DNA from: Reclinomonas americana ATCC 50394
Taxonomy: Eukaryota > Jakobida > Jakobea > Jakobida
Direction: 5' to 3'
NCBI GenBank assembly: GCA_048213135.1
Contig: PS015071.1
Span: 124,555 to 188,554 of the forward strand
Length of the DNA stretch: 64,000 bases
Positions 21,727 through 31,814 of the stretch are shown one piece after another (position 1 is the first letter of the stretch; each line of letters starts with the position of its first letter). Below the pieces are notes generated by a model. It saw only the letters and a program-made list of their open reading frames with translations, searched no databases and was not told the origin of the DNA. A program made the position numbers and the translations under genes.

Positions 21727-23709
21727 GTGTGCGTGGAGTTCGATATCCATTTTCGCACGCACAGGGTAACACTGTGAAATCGTGGAAGCGGCGGTACTTT
21801 GTGCTCACAGACCACCAACTGGCGTACTACACCGACGAGACAGTTGCGCATTCTACTTCAATCTCTTCATCTCTTTCTTTGTGACTCACACATACACACG
21901 CGCGCGCGCGTTGTTCACTCCGCCGCAGCGCAAGTCATGCAAGGGCGTCATTGAGCGATCGCAAGTGCTCAGCACACGCAAGGCGGAGGATAGGCCGAAG
22001 CATCCGCACATTTGCTGCGTGGAGACTGCGGCGGCCAAGAGTTAAGTGTCACAAGAGAGAGAGAGAGAGAGAGAGCGTGTGAAAGCATGTCTTGTGTGCG
22101 CCTGTCCACGCTGACCCTCTCGCCGCAGAGCTGAGATCGTATTTCATCTCGTTTGACTCGGTGGAGGAACGCGACGATTGGGCCGCTGTGCTCTCGCAGT
22201 GGCACAAGGGACCCGAGGACCTGGCGCCTCTCGACTCGGTACGCCAGCCAGACGCGTGCGCGGGTACGATTGAGAGAACTCACGAGTGTGTTGTGGCGGC
22301 GCAGTTGGCCAGTTTCTCCGACTCGATGGGCTCGGGTGGTATGCTGGGAGGAGGAGGAGGAGGGGGTCCGCCGGCGCGAGGAACCGGCTCGCTGTTCAGT
22401 TCATCGGCTGGCGGACGCACGCCGCTGAGCACGCCACTGGGGGCGCCTGTGTCGTCTGGCCCGTTGCGCGTGTTCATTGCACTTGTCGGTTCTCATCATC
22501 CGCCCGAGCTGCGCGCGCTGGCCGGTGCGGTAGCACATGCCGTCCTCCGGCTGCGCTCGCTCCTGGTGGTGTTTGGCGCCACGAGTTTGGAAGCGGTGCG
22601 TGCATGCGTGTGCTTGCCGTTCTTATCTGCTTGCGCATTGACCGTGGTGCACAGACGGACGACTTGGCGGAGGCCGGCTGCAAGACGGTTCTGCTGGATG
22701 TCTCCGACGAGAGTACGATCGCCGATGCATTGGTCGGCTGTGATCGGCTGTTGATTGTGCCATCGTATTCCTCACGAACAGGTGGGAGGCTGTTGTGAGT
22801 GCTCGTCTCCGTTGAAACGTGGTGCTTACCACGTCGCAGTGTCGTCGGATCTGGAGCGGCTGTTGCGAACGTCTGTCGAAGCCGGCATCCAGCAATGCCT
22901 CCTGCTGTCGACCATGGCCGCCAATGCAGGGTCTAGTGTACCCACGGCGAAAGCGGTGAGTTATGGCTCTGTGTGTGCACTCTCGACATCCTCGCTTATT
23001 CGACTGATCGCATCGGCTGTTGTGCTCACAGGCAGCGGCGGCGGAGAATCTCGTCTCGCGAAGTCGGATCCCGTGCTGGACGGTCCTCCGACTCGCACCG
23101 CTTATGGAGTACTTTGACCACGAGGCTCGGTACCTGGCTGCCAACTTGCAGTTTCTCGGAACCACGGGTTGCGTCCGTCGCGAAGATCTTCTGTTTCTCT
23201 CTTGTGTCGCCTCGCACTCATTCTGCGGCGATTGGTTAGGCGTAACGTCCTATGCAAGTGTCAGCGCCGACGATGTCGCCGAGGGTGTTGGGCGCATCTT
23301 CTCCGCCCCCGATTTTCACCACCGCGCCGTGTACAACTGGACCGGTCCACAAGTGAGTGCATGTGGGGCAATGGGCGCAAAGCACGTTGTTGAGTCCTCA
23401 TTTCACGTGCAGGCCATGAATGAGTCCGAGTATGCGGCGTGCTTGTCGGCCGTGCTGAAGAGACCAATCGAATACGTCGAGGTGACGAGGGACGAGAAGC
23501 GCGCACAGTTGCACTCGGCTGGCTTTCCACCAGCTGCTACTGAGGTGAGTGGTGGGGGGAAAGGGAGGGCACGGAGTGAGGCGGTTTAGGAAGGGGCAAA
23601 TAATGCTACGGTATGAGATGGAGAGGGAAGGAGAGTGAAGAGAGAGAGAGAGAGAAAGAGGGACTGAGAGCGAGAAAACAACAAAAGTGAGGTAGAGAGC
23701 GAGCGAGCG

Positions 23710-23746
<37 letters not shown>

Positions 23747-26741
23747 GAGTAGTAAGNNNNNNNNNNNNNNNNNNNNNNNNNNNNNNNNNNNNNNNNNNNN
23801 NNNNNNNNNNNNNNNNNNNNNNNNNNNNNNNNNNNNNNNNNNNNNNNNNNNNNNNNNNNNNNNNNNNNNNNNNNNNNNNNNNNNNNNNNNNNNNNNNNNN
23901 NNNNNNNNNNNNNNNNNNNNNNNNNNNNNNNNNNNNNNNNNNNNNNNNNNNNNNNNNNNNNNNNNNNNNNNNNNNNNNNNNNNNNNGCGTTGGAGAAGGA
24001 GAAAGGAGAAATAATGAGAGAATGATAGAAGGAGAGAGGGAGAAGGGAGAGAGTGTCTGTGTATGAGAGGAGAGAGAAGGATGAGAGGGAAAAGAGAGAA
24101 GATAGAGAGACTATGGATTTCGAATGTAGAAGTGTTGTCACTCTTTCCCTCACTTTGGCTTGCTTGTGCGTGTACTGCTGCAGACAATTCTCGACATGTT
24201 CGACTGCAAGCGCGGTGGGGCATTCGCCACTGTCGAGTCGGGGCTTGGAGGTTGCGTTTCACTCTTTTTTAATTCTTCTTCTCGCTTCTCTCGGTTGTCG
24301 CCCACTCGTCCCTTCTCGCGCTGCAGAGTTTCTTTGTCGGCCACTCGTGAAGTTTGCCGAGTATGTCGCACAGAAGTCGTCGCGATTTGGAGTTGCGCGA
24401 AATCTCATCCATTATCTCATTCTGCTGCATGCTGATCCCTAGCAAATACCTGCAGACGTCGTACGCGCGCGTGGAAGCTGTCCTGGCGTCGTCGGTGCAA
24501 ACTGTGTGGGATCGAGTGGGAGATTTTTATACCATGGAATCGTGGTTTCCGCCAGCCGAGGTGTGTCCTGCTGATGTACACCGTCTGTGATCTCGAACCT
24601 CGCAAAAATGTTGACCTGTCTGCTCGCAGCGCTGTGAGAGGCTGTCGGATGGTCTTCGTCGCGTGCACCGCACCGGCGGTCTCGTGGTCCTCCATGCACT
24701 GGTAACGTGTAGTTGATGTGCAAACCGACGGCGATTGAAGAGACTGACTTGCATATTCCACTCTAGAAACCGAGTCCGCGAAGCACGGTAAGCGATCCTC
24801 ACACGCGTGCGATTTCGTGGACGCTGGTGGATCGCGGCGACACGTTGATTGTGCGAGGATCGTTGCACGTTGCGTGCGGGTGCTGTCATTGTTCGTGCGC
24901 GTTTTTTTACTGACCGCCGGTGCAGTCCACCATCAAACTGTGGCCAGTGGCGGGCGACCAGACGTATTTCTCATGGCATGCCGTGTGGGATCCAGTTGAT
25001 TGGCGAGCTGGTTTGTTGGGCATGTGCAGAGGATAGAGTGGGAAAGTGAGATCGGAGTCAGTGAGAGTTGGGGGAAACTAAGAGAAGAGGCATATTTGCA
25101 TGTTCTACGCACCCGTGCTCACAAAGCGACTCCGTACAGCCGACGAGGCACTCTCCATTGTACAGCAAGATTTCTCACGTGGTCTCTCCCGCCTCACCGA
25201 GCTGTACGGCGCGGGTAGGGTGGTGATCGCGTCCGAGGACATTCTTCTGGCTTCATTTGCGGCTGACTCGCTGGCGCTCGGTTTCCACTGGGCACACAAT
25301 CCCGAATGTGCGTACTGCTGTCTGCCTGCATCATCTCGCACGCAGTCGTCGGCTCATGTGTGCTTTGCAGTGGTTTCGGAGCGTGCTTCACATCTCAGCT
25401 ATCTCCGCCCGCCGACCACTGTGTCGCATCATCCGCAAAAGGAGGCTGGCGACTTGACCAACAAGTTGCGTGTGCACATCACGAATCTCAACACTCGTCG
25501 CAGCCTGTCTCACCTGCTTGGACATTAGTGGTGACCAAATGCTCATGCTGCTCGAGTCGCTGGTCGACCACCGCGGAGAGTTCAACGCGGACGAGTACTG
25601 TGAGGTGCGCAAAGCACATCTGATTATAATAGTGTGTGTAGATTGCACGACACTCATCGATCCCTCGATGCAGCACCTGGTGCGATCGTATCTGGAGCGC
25701 GATCACCTGTATCGGTATACATCTCAGTCTTACTCGTCGCGGCGTCGTACCCAGTATTCTCAAGCGCCCTGTGTGTTTTCTTTTTTGATTGTCAGCGATC
25801 AAGCCATTCAGACACTGATCGAACGCCGCGGTGCCAGTCGGCGTTTCACCGAATTTGCTCTCGACAGCAGGGACATTTGTGGTTCATGTCGCGTTCCACC
25901 ACTGCTGTTGTCCAAGGCAGTTGTGGCCTCCAAGGCCGACGAAGATTTGCTTGTCGGGTATGTCAACTGGAGATTATTGAGGTACTGATGTTATGGTACT
26001 CATTGGTGCAACAAAAATCCATCGCAGCTTGGCCCGCGAGCAGGCGCGCAGCACCCACAACACTCCGGAGGCGATGCTTGTTGCTGAGTTTTTTTCGCGC
26101 TCGCTCGTGCGGCTGCAACAGGCGGGTGGTGAATTGCGCCCGCATCGCGTGTTTGAGATGGTGTTGCGCGACATGGACGACGTGTGGCTCTCTGAAAGAG
26201 TTGCGTGTGTGCGCATTGACACAACGCAACTTGTGCGCTTACGGGAGTGACTCGTACAGATCAACGCCGGTCTGCACAGCGCAGATGTCGACGATCTCGA
26301 ATTCATGAGCGCCTTGTCACCCGAAGGCTTGCAGAGCTCTCGGGAGCTGCCCGTCGGCCTCGGCGCGTCGTGCACATACGCCGTGCCGTCCATCGTACAT
26401 TTTGTTGTCAAGTACGAACGGGTGCGTCCTCTTGATGGTCATAGCCGAGCAGGATTATTCGCGGGTTGACTCAACTTGTTTTTTGTCTGGATCAGGACGT
26501 CGAGTTGGCCCTGGTGCGCAACTGCGCGGTGGGCGGAGAGTGCGCTGCTCGCGGCGTTATGATTGCCGCCCTGTTGACGGCGGCCAACGGCACGTGCGAG
26601 TTTGTACGCCGTCTGTTTGCGGGCGTGCGGCAAGGTACACGCATTCGGCGGTTAATCGGCGAGCTGAAGGGAGGGTGCAGCAGCGAATCCGCGCCACCGG
26701 CACCGTCATCGTCGGGCCCCGTGCGCTCCTCTCTACGATAG
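20693..26741 (+). CDS. PH / NmrA-like / SRPBCC / ADP-ribosylglycohydrolase-like fusion protein
   Basis: Twenty-three exons: 20693-20722, 21765-21842, 21929-22040, 22129-22595, 22655-22781, 22840-22955, 23032-23167, 23240-23352, 23413-23544, 24184-24250, 24327-24391, 24456-24560, 24630-24701, 24767-24868, 24926-25023, 25090-25307, 25371-25464, 25529-25604, 25674-25714, 25796-25957, 26028-26199, 26260-26421, 26496-26741. They sum to 2991 nt, 996 aa, with no stop and consistent phases. Domains: PH, residues 1-105 (GWATKEGNTVKSWKRRYFVL ... SFDSVEERDDWAAVLS). NmrA-like NAD(P)-binding fold, about 186-437 (DLAEAGCKTVLLDVSDES, CLLLSTMAAN, ILRLAP-like and final YNWTGPQ). SRPBCC/START-like cavity domain, about 482-650 (VWDRVGDFYTMESWFPPAE ... 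YFSWHAVWDP). ADP-ribosylglycohydrolase-like, about 654-965 (GDQMLMLLESL, DICGSCRVPPLL, STHNTPEA, VGGECAARG). The exon 15/16 border (25023/25090) is my least certain join. Substrate unknown; PH suggests phosphoinositide membrane recruitment. Confidence 0.9.
20820..21720. other. 736-N gap with (GA)n flanks and TACG-ordered noise, PH-gene intron 1
   Basis: (GA)n at 20818-20856, then 20871-20951 made of words such as GGTAACGGTAACGTACGTAG, then N from 20952 to 21687, then (GA)n again. The bases follow the T-A-C-G cycle or its complement almost without exception and look like sequencing noise after a dinucleotide run. The intron's true length is unknown; exon phases on both sides fit. Confidence 0.75.
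23545..24183 (+). other. Fusion-gene intron 9 with 230-N gap
   Basis: Purine-rich intron (GAGAGAGA words, (GAGC)n at 23698-23712) with N from 23757 to 23986. The frame closes without extra coding sequence (phase 0 to phase 0), but a whole small exon in the gap cannot be excluded, since the stretch between the NmrA-like and SRPBCC domains lies here. Confidence 0.7.
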
Positions 26742-26787
26742 CAATAGTAATAATTCTGCGCTACTACGAAGACAATGTGATGATTCT
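26742..26787. other. 46-bp convergent intergenic space
   Basis: The plus-strand fusion gene stops at 26741 and the minus-strand gene stops at 26788. The 3' UTRs must overlap each other or the opposite coding region. Confidence 0.8.
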
Positions 26788-29700
26788 TCACTGTTTCGGC
26801 GTGTGCGCCACCATCGAGGGTCGACGAGATGCCGTTCGCTTGCTGCTGCTCATGGCCGAGGTGAAGCTGGGCATGCTTCCGGTGGCCGACAGCGGGATGC
26901 GGCTCAACAAGGACGGCTCCACCGAGGCGGAGCGCTTGCGCTGCGACTGCATAGGAGAGGAAGTGGATGAGGATACGGAAGAGAGGACATGGAGAGGACA
27001 CAGCGGGGTGCCAACCTGCGCCGCAGACTCGGAAGCACCACCGCGAGGCGGGCTCGGGTTGCGTAGTCGCTGCTCCAAAAACCCATAGCCAATCTTGTCG
27101 TCGATCTCTGCCAGTACCTCGTCCGCGTGACACGACGCCGAGATGGGCCGTTGGCGCCAGAGGGACCGGCGACCTCGCTGTCAACGGCTTGAGTCAGTGA
27201 CGGCACCCTCCATCGCGACACCAGAGGTAAAATAGCGACTCACCACGGCACTCTTGTTGGCGCTTCCATGACTGGTTGGCGACCCGTGTCCGCTGGCGTG
27301 TGACACGGGCGATCCGGCGCCGCCAGCAGGTGCGGCACCACCCCGCGCGGCTTCACGCTCACCTCCACCGGCCGTCCCGCCGCCCGGATGGATGATGGAG
27401 CGCAAGCCGAGAGCCTCCGTGAATGTGGTGGTTTCCCGACGGCGACGATCCTGCCGCTCGCGCAACGACGCAAAAATGGCGCGCTGCTGCGACTTTAAGC
27501 TCTCAATGTGCGCCTCACGTGTGCGCACTGCGAAAAAAAGGGTGGTCAGCTGCGCGCAGCATGAGACAACATTGGCTGCTATGTCACTAAGACGACGCAA
27601 CTGTCCTGCTGTGACTCCTTCCGAATATCCTGCTTCACACGGCTGTACTCCTGGTCGACACGTGCGATGCGATCGGCAACGGCCTGCCATCGCGGTGCAC
27701 CGATCTCGTCCGTCACGCGCATTCTGTGAACCGCCACATGAGCGTCAGCATGGAGTGACGACGGAAATGAGGGGGAAGAGGAGAGTTACTTACGCTGAGC
27801 GCGGAGAGGGGACGTGGCGAGAGAGGACTCGATTCCGACGCTCCATGTGATTCGGTTTCTCGCGCCCAAGATAGTGCTGTCGCGTATCGATGAGCGAATA
27901 GTGGAACGCGAACGACCGATACGCCCGCTCTCCCACGCAACTGCGACGACTGGCGACAGCTGGCGCAAGTCGAATACATCTTCGCGGAGCGACAACAGCT
28001 CCTTTGGTCGCATGCGCGCCGGGTTCTCGGTGCGCACCTTGACTCGGCTGTCGCGGTACTGTGTACGAGAGGTGATGATGAGAACTGCTCACAATAATAC
28101 TCTCTCTTTCCCCCCAACACCGCGCAACTGCTTGAGATGGCGTGGTGCCGCCGGGGAACTTCTTCTGCGGCTCGAGAGCCGACTTGTCGCCACGAATGGT
28201 CATGCCGTAGCGATCGGTCATTGTCGGCACCAGGCGACCACTGCGTGTCAGTTCCCAGTTGCTCTTGTGCAGCGCCGCTCGCTGTGCCGAGCGGTGGTAG
28301 GCGTAGCGCGTTGTCAGAGAGCCGCGTTTTTCTGCGAAAGGGGGGAGGGCGGTGACCAAGGGAACATGAAGAGAGTGGTGGATGGAGGGTCAGGAACAAA
28401 AAATTGAACGGAGTGGTGACTACGAAAATGATAAAGGAGTGAGAGAACGTGACATTGGAGAGAAGGAGAACAAGGGGAAAAGAGCGAGAGAGAGACACAC
28501 AAGAGAGAAAGGAGAAGGAGAGAACGCGGCATCGGGGAGAACAGAAATAAGCGCAGAATGAACAAGGGGTTGAGGCGGACAAGCAGATAAGAGAATGAGA
28601 GAACGTGGTATAGGAGAGAACGAGAACAGAAAGAGCGCAAAATGAACAAGGGGACAAAAAAGCGAGCGAAAGGGCGAGAGAGAGAGAGATACACACCCAC
28701 GAGAGAAGGAGAAGTAGACAACGCGGCGCCAGAGAGAGCAAGAATGGACAGTGTCGCAGAAAGAACATGGGCTGAGAGAGAGAGAGAGAGACAGGCGTCA
28801 TCGATTGCGTGTGTGTATGTCTGCGTGTGCGAACGCGAGAGAACGGAGACAGAGACGGCGATGCACTTCTTCCCGCACACTCTCGACTCACCTCCTGTTT
28901 CCGACATGCGGTACTGGAGAATGCGTGTCTCGACGAGATCGCGTTCCGTGAGTGCGCTCGGATCGTGCGAATCACGAGCGACTGGCTTGGAGTACGCGAC
29001 AATTTGTTCGACAACGCCACTTGCCAGCTGTGGTGTGTCAGAAAAAATATCGGCGCTCCGCACCACCCTCTCCAGTTTCGTACGCACCTCTCGGTCGACT
29101 TCTTTCAGCAAACTCTCAAACGCCACCTCCTCGTCAAACAGCTCCTCGAGAGCCATGACGAGGCGTGGCAAGAACAACTTCTCGCCCGTCAGCAACTCAA
29201 ACACGTGCTTGAGCATGGCCACTCGCAGGCTCTCTTCGGGTATCGGCGAACTGCTGGGCAACTGCAACAGTTGGAGGAGGGCGCGCGTGATGGATTGCGC
29301 CAAACAAATGGCCATGTCCTGAGCACGGCGAGTGAGAAAATCGGGGGGAAAAGCAAATAAAAGGAATACAGAGAGAGAATACCGTCAAGTGCAACTGCAC
29401 CGCCTGCGTCTCGTCTGCATGCAGCAGGTACACAATCGTGAGCGACACTCCATCCAGCTGCTGCTCCATGTGTTCGCGCCAGAGTTCCCACGAAATGTCG
29501 ATGGGCACACAGAATTTGGAGACCTGTGCGGTGCGCAGCGAGTAGTCAGAGAATGGGAGGCATCCCACAGAGGGGGAACGGACACGCACCAAAAAGTCAA
29601 AAATAAAGCGCAAGAGGTAGGGGACCTCCTCCTTGCCGAGAAAATCGGCAAACACCTGCAGTTTGCGATTGGTCTCCATCAACTCGGCCTGCGTGCGCAC

Positions 29701-31641
29701 GTTCTTGCACAGATTGGTGCGCATCGCATCGAGCGAGCGATCGAGCTCCACTCGTGGTCGGAAGTGGAACCATGCTGTGTCGGGGTGCTCCGAGGTGTCG
29801 AGTGTGCCCGTCTGATTGGATCTGTTGACAAACAAAAGGAAGGGGGTGTGTCAGAAGGGGGGAGAAGAGAAAGTGCTCAAAGATAACGCAACCCAAGGTG
29901 ACCGTCCAGCTCCGCGGCACGCTGCCGACGTTTGTGGAACTCTGCAATTGCCACTTTGACTTGCTGTGAAGAGAGGAAGGAGGTGAGTCCAAGAGAATGG
30001 GGGAAAGAGGGGAGAAGAAGGGCATAAGAGGGGGAAAGAGGGAGAAAGGACAGAGGAAAAGAAGGAAAGAAGGAAAGAAGGAAAAGGGGAAGAGGGAAAG
30101 AGATAAAGAGAGCGAGAGTGAGAAATAGAGGCAGAAGTACCACCTGCCAGTACATCGGCTTTCGGAAAACGAGAGAATGAAGAGAGGGAGAGAGAGAGAG
30201 AGAGAGAGAACGAAAAGGACGACGACCCAACAACCTACCGNNNNNNNNNNNNNNNNNNNNCTGCGACGAGAGACACGGGCAGTGAGAATGCCTGAATGCA
30301 GATAAGGAGAGAGGCAGACGAGACGAGGAAGAGAAATAGAGGTCGAGAGAGGACAGAAGGTCATTCAATGAGCAAAGAGAAAGAGAGAAGGAAGGAGAGA
30401 GAAGAAAGGGGCGGAAAAGGAACGGATAAACGACGCCGATATAGCGTGACTGGAACCCGAGAGAGCAAGAGAAGCAACGGGGTGGAGCAAGGAGGATATG
30501 ATGCCGATACGGTGTCATCGGAGCCAGAGGGGGAAAGAGAAGAACAGCTGCGAGCTGGACTGAGAGAGAAAGATAGCGAGAGACGGAAGGAGGGAAGAAA
30601 GAAAGAAAGAAAGAGAGAGATATAGAAAGAGAGAGAAGGACGGGGAGAGGAGAACGGATCGACAACAGTGATACAGCGTGACTGGAACGAGCGAGAGCAA
30701 GAGAAGAAGAAGTGAGCTGCGAGCTGGCCTGAGAGAGAGTCGAAGTGTCACGCACTCCCTCCCTCCCTCTCCTCACCCCCCCTTCCTTCCCTCTTATCAC
30801 ACAACTGCGGTGGCGGACTCATCGAGGCCGCCCGAGAGTGCCGACGGTTGCCCGGCGATCCACTCCCGTGATGCGGAGGCGTTCCCGCACCCGCTCCTCC
30901 TCGGTGCGGCGACGTGTGACCCGCCGATCCGCCAGCTCCCGAACCCGCGTGCGCACTCGAGGCAGCCAACGAGGCCGTGTTCGCCGTGCGCCGCAACTTT
31001 TCCGAGTTGCGCGCCTCATCCTGCATTTGCCGGATCTTTTTCTCTGCGTCATGGTGATTGATTGAGACAGAGAGGGAGAGGGAGATAGGAGGGAAAGAGG
31101 GAGGAACAAGAAGCAGCACTGATCCAGTTGCAAGAAGAATGAATGGGGGCAAAGAAGAAAAGAGACAGAGAGAGAGAGAGAGAAGGAAAACGAAGTGTGC
31201 GCAAACCTTGAGCAAACTCATGCAGCTGCTCAACCTCGCGCTGGAACTGCACTCCGCGTCGAAAGCAATCGACCTCCTGCACAACAGCGACGTGAGCAAC
31301 AAACAAGCTCTCTCTCTCTCTCTCTCTCCCTTATTGATCTCTCATCGCAACATTCTCCGACGAGGCCGCCTCGAATGCACCCTCAGTGAACAGCGTGTGA
31401 AACACCTCAATGCGCAGTCGATCCAGGTCAATCTGTGAGTGTGCTCTCTCTGTGTGAGCGAGCACACACACTGCAAGAGAGAGAGCAAGCAAGTACCAAC
31501 ACAAACCTCCACAACGCCCGGTTCTCCGTGAGTCGAGTAGAGCGCCGAGCTGAGCATTGTTGCGCCGTCCTCGTGCATTGGTGAGGGCATGGCGGTGGGT
31601 GTGCCCGCAGCAGACACCGCGGCGAGCGCGCGGACTGCCAT
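26788..31641 (-). CDS. Large uncharacterised protein
   Basis: Minus-strand exons: 31641-31507, 31432-31352, 31276-31207, 31043-30806, then 29963-29893, 29821-29590, 29523-29383, 29318-28892, 28331-28129, 28058-27997, 27940-27794, 27723-27602, 27527-27244, 27177-26788. Phases agree everywhere except between 30806 and 29963, where one small exon seems to be missing, perhaps at the 20-N gap 30241-30260. Readable length is about 870 aa. I do not recognise the protein. Features: an N-terminal helical part (DRLRIEVFHTLFTEGAFEAA, coiled-coil EKKIRQMQDEAR), a low-complexity Ser/Gly/His linker, a long alpha-helical middle (TRALLQLLQLPSSSPIPEES, EKLFLPRLVMALEELFDEEV) that could be HEAT- or ARM-like, a basic segment with LTTRYAYHRSAQRAA and DRYGM, a coiled coil (REAHIESLKSQQRAIF) and a disordered Ser-rich tail. 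The intron between 28058-27997 and 27940-27794 is only 56 nt with donor GTTGTC. Confidence 0.75.
28360..28891. repeat. Purine-rich intron with repeated GAGAACGTGG(T/C)AT...GGAGAA units
   Basis: Intron between exons 29318-28892 and 28331-28129. The plus strand shows repeated words GAGAATGAGAGAACGTG, GGAGAACAGAAATAAGCGCA and AATGAACAAGGGG at about 28440, 28540-28570 and 28590-28650, consistent with diverged tandem copies of about 90 bp. No exon is needed here. Confidence 0.6.
30290..30740. repeat. Dispersed intronic repeat with AGCGTGACTGGAAC core
   Basis: Three diverged copies of a segment containing GCC/CAGTGATA-like start, AGCGTGACTGGAAC, GAGAGCAAGAGAAG and CAGCTGCGAGCTGG(A/C)CTGAGAGAG, at about 30435-30485, 30500-30570 (core altered to GATACGGTGTCATCGG) and 30660-30735. 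They lie in the intron where the unrecognised minus-strand gene seems to lack one exon. Spacing is about 100-150 bp. Confidence 0.6.
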
Positions 31642-31814
31642 GTGTGTGTGTGCAAACGACCAGACACATGTCGCATCGGCACATCATCACGATCATCATC
31701 ACACCGACTCATTCATTGTGGATGCGCCTCCCATATTCACACCACCCTCCTTCTCCATCAAAACAACAAAGCAGAACGATAACCAACAACAAAATAGAGG
31801 CCGCGATATTGGGA
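31642..31814 (-). promoter_or_regulatory. 173-bp spacer between NDC80 stop and the next minus-strand start
   Basis: Both flanking genes are on the minus strand, so this holds the NDC80 3' end and the promoter of the downstream gene. It has an (ATC/ATG)-rich run near 31680-31700. I see no coding exon. Confidence 0.6.

Noticed and set aside
22238-22303. An extra 66-nt intron in exon 4 of the PH/NmrA gene (GTACGC to GCGCAG)
   Set aside because: It is in frame either way, so I left it as coding. Transcript data would decide.
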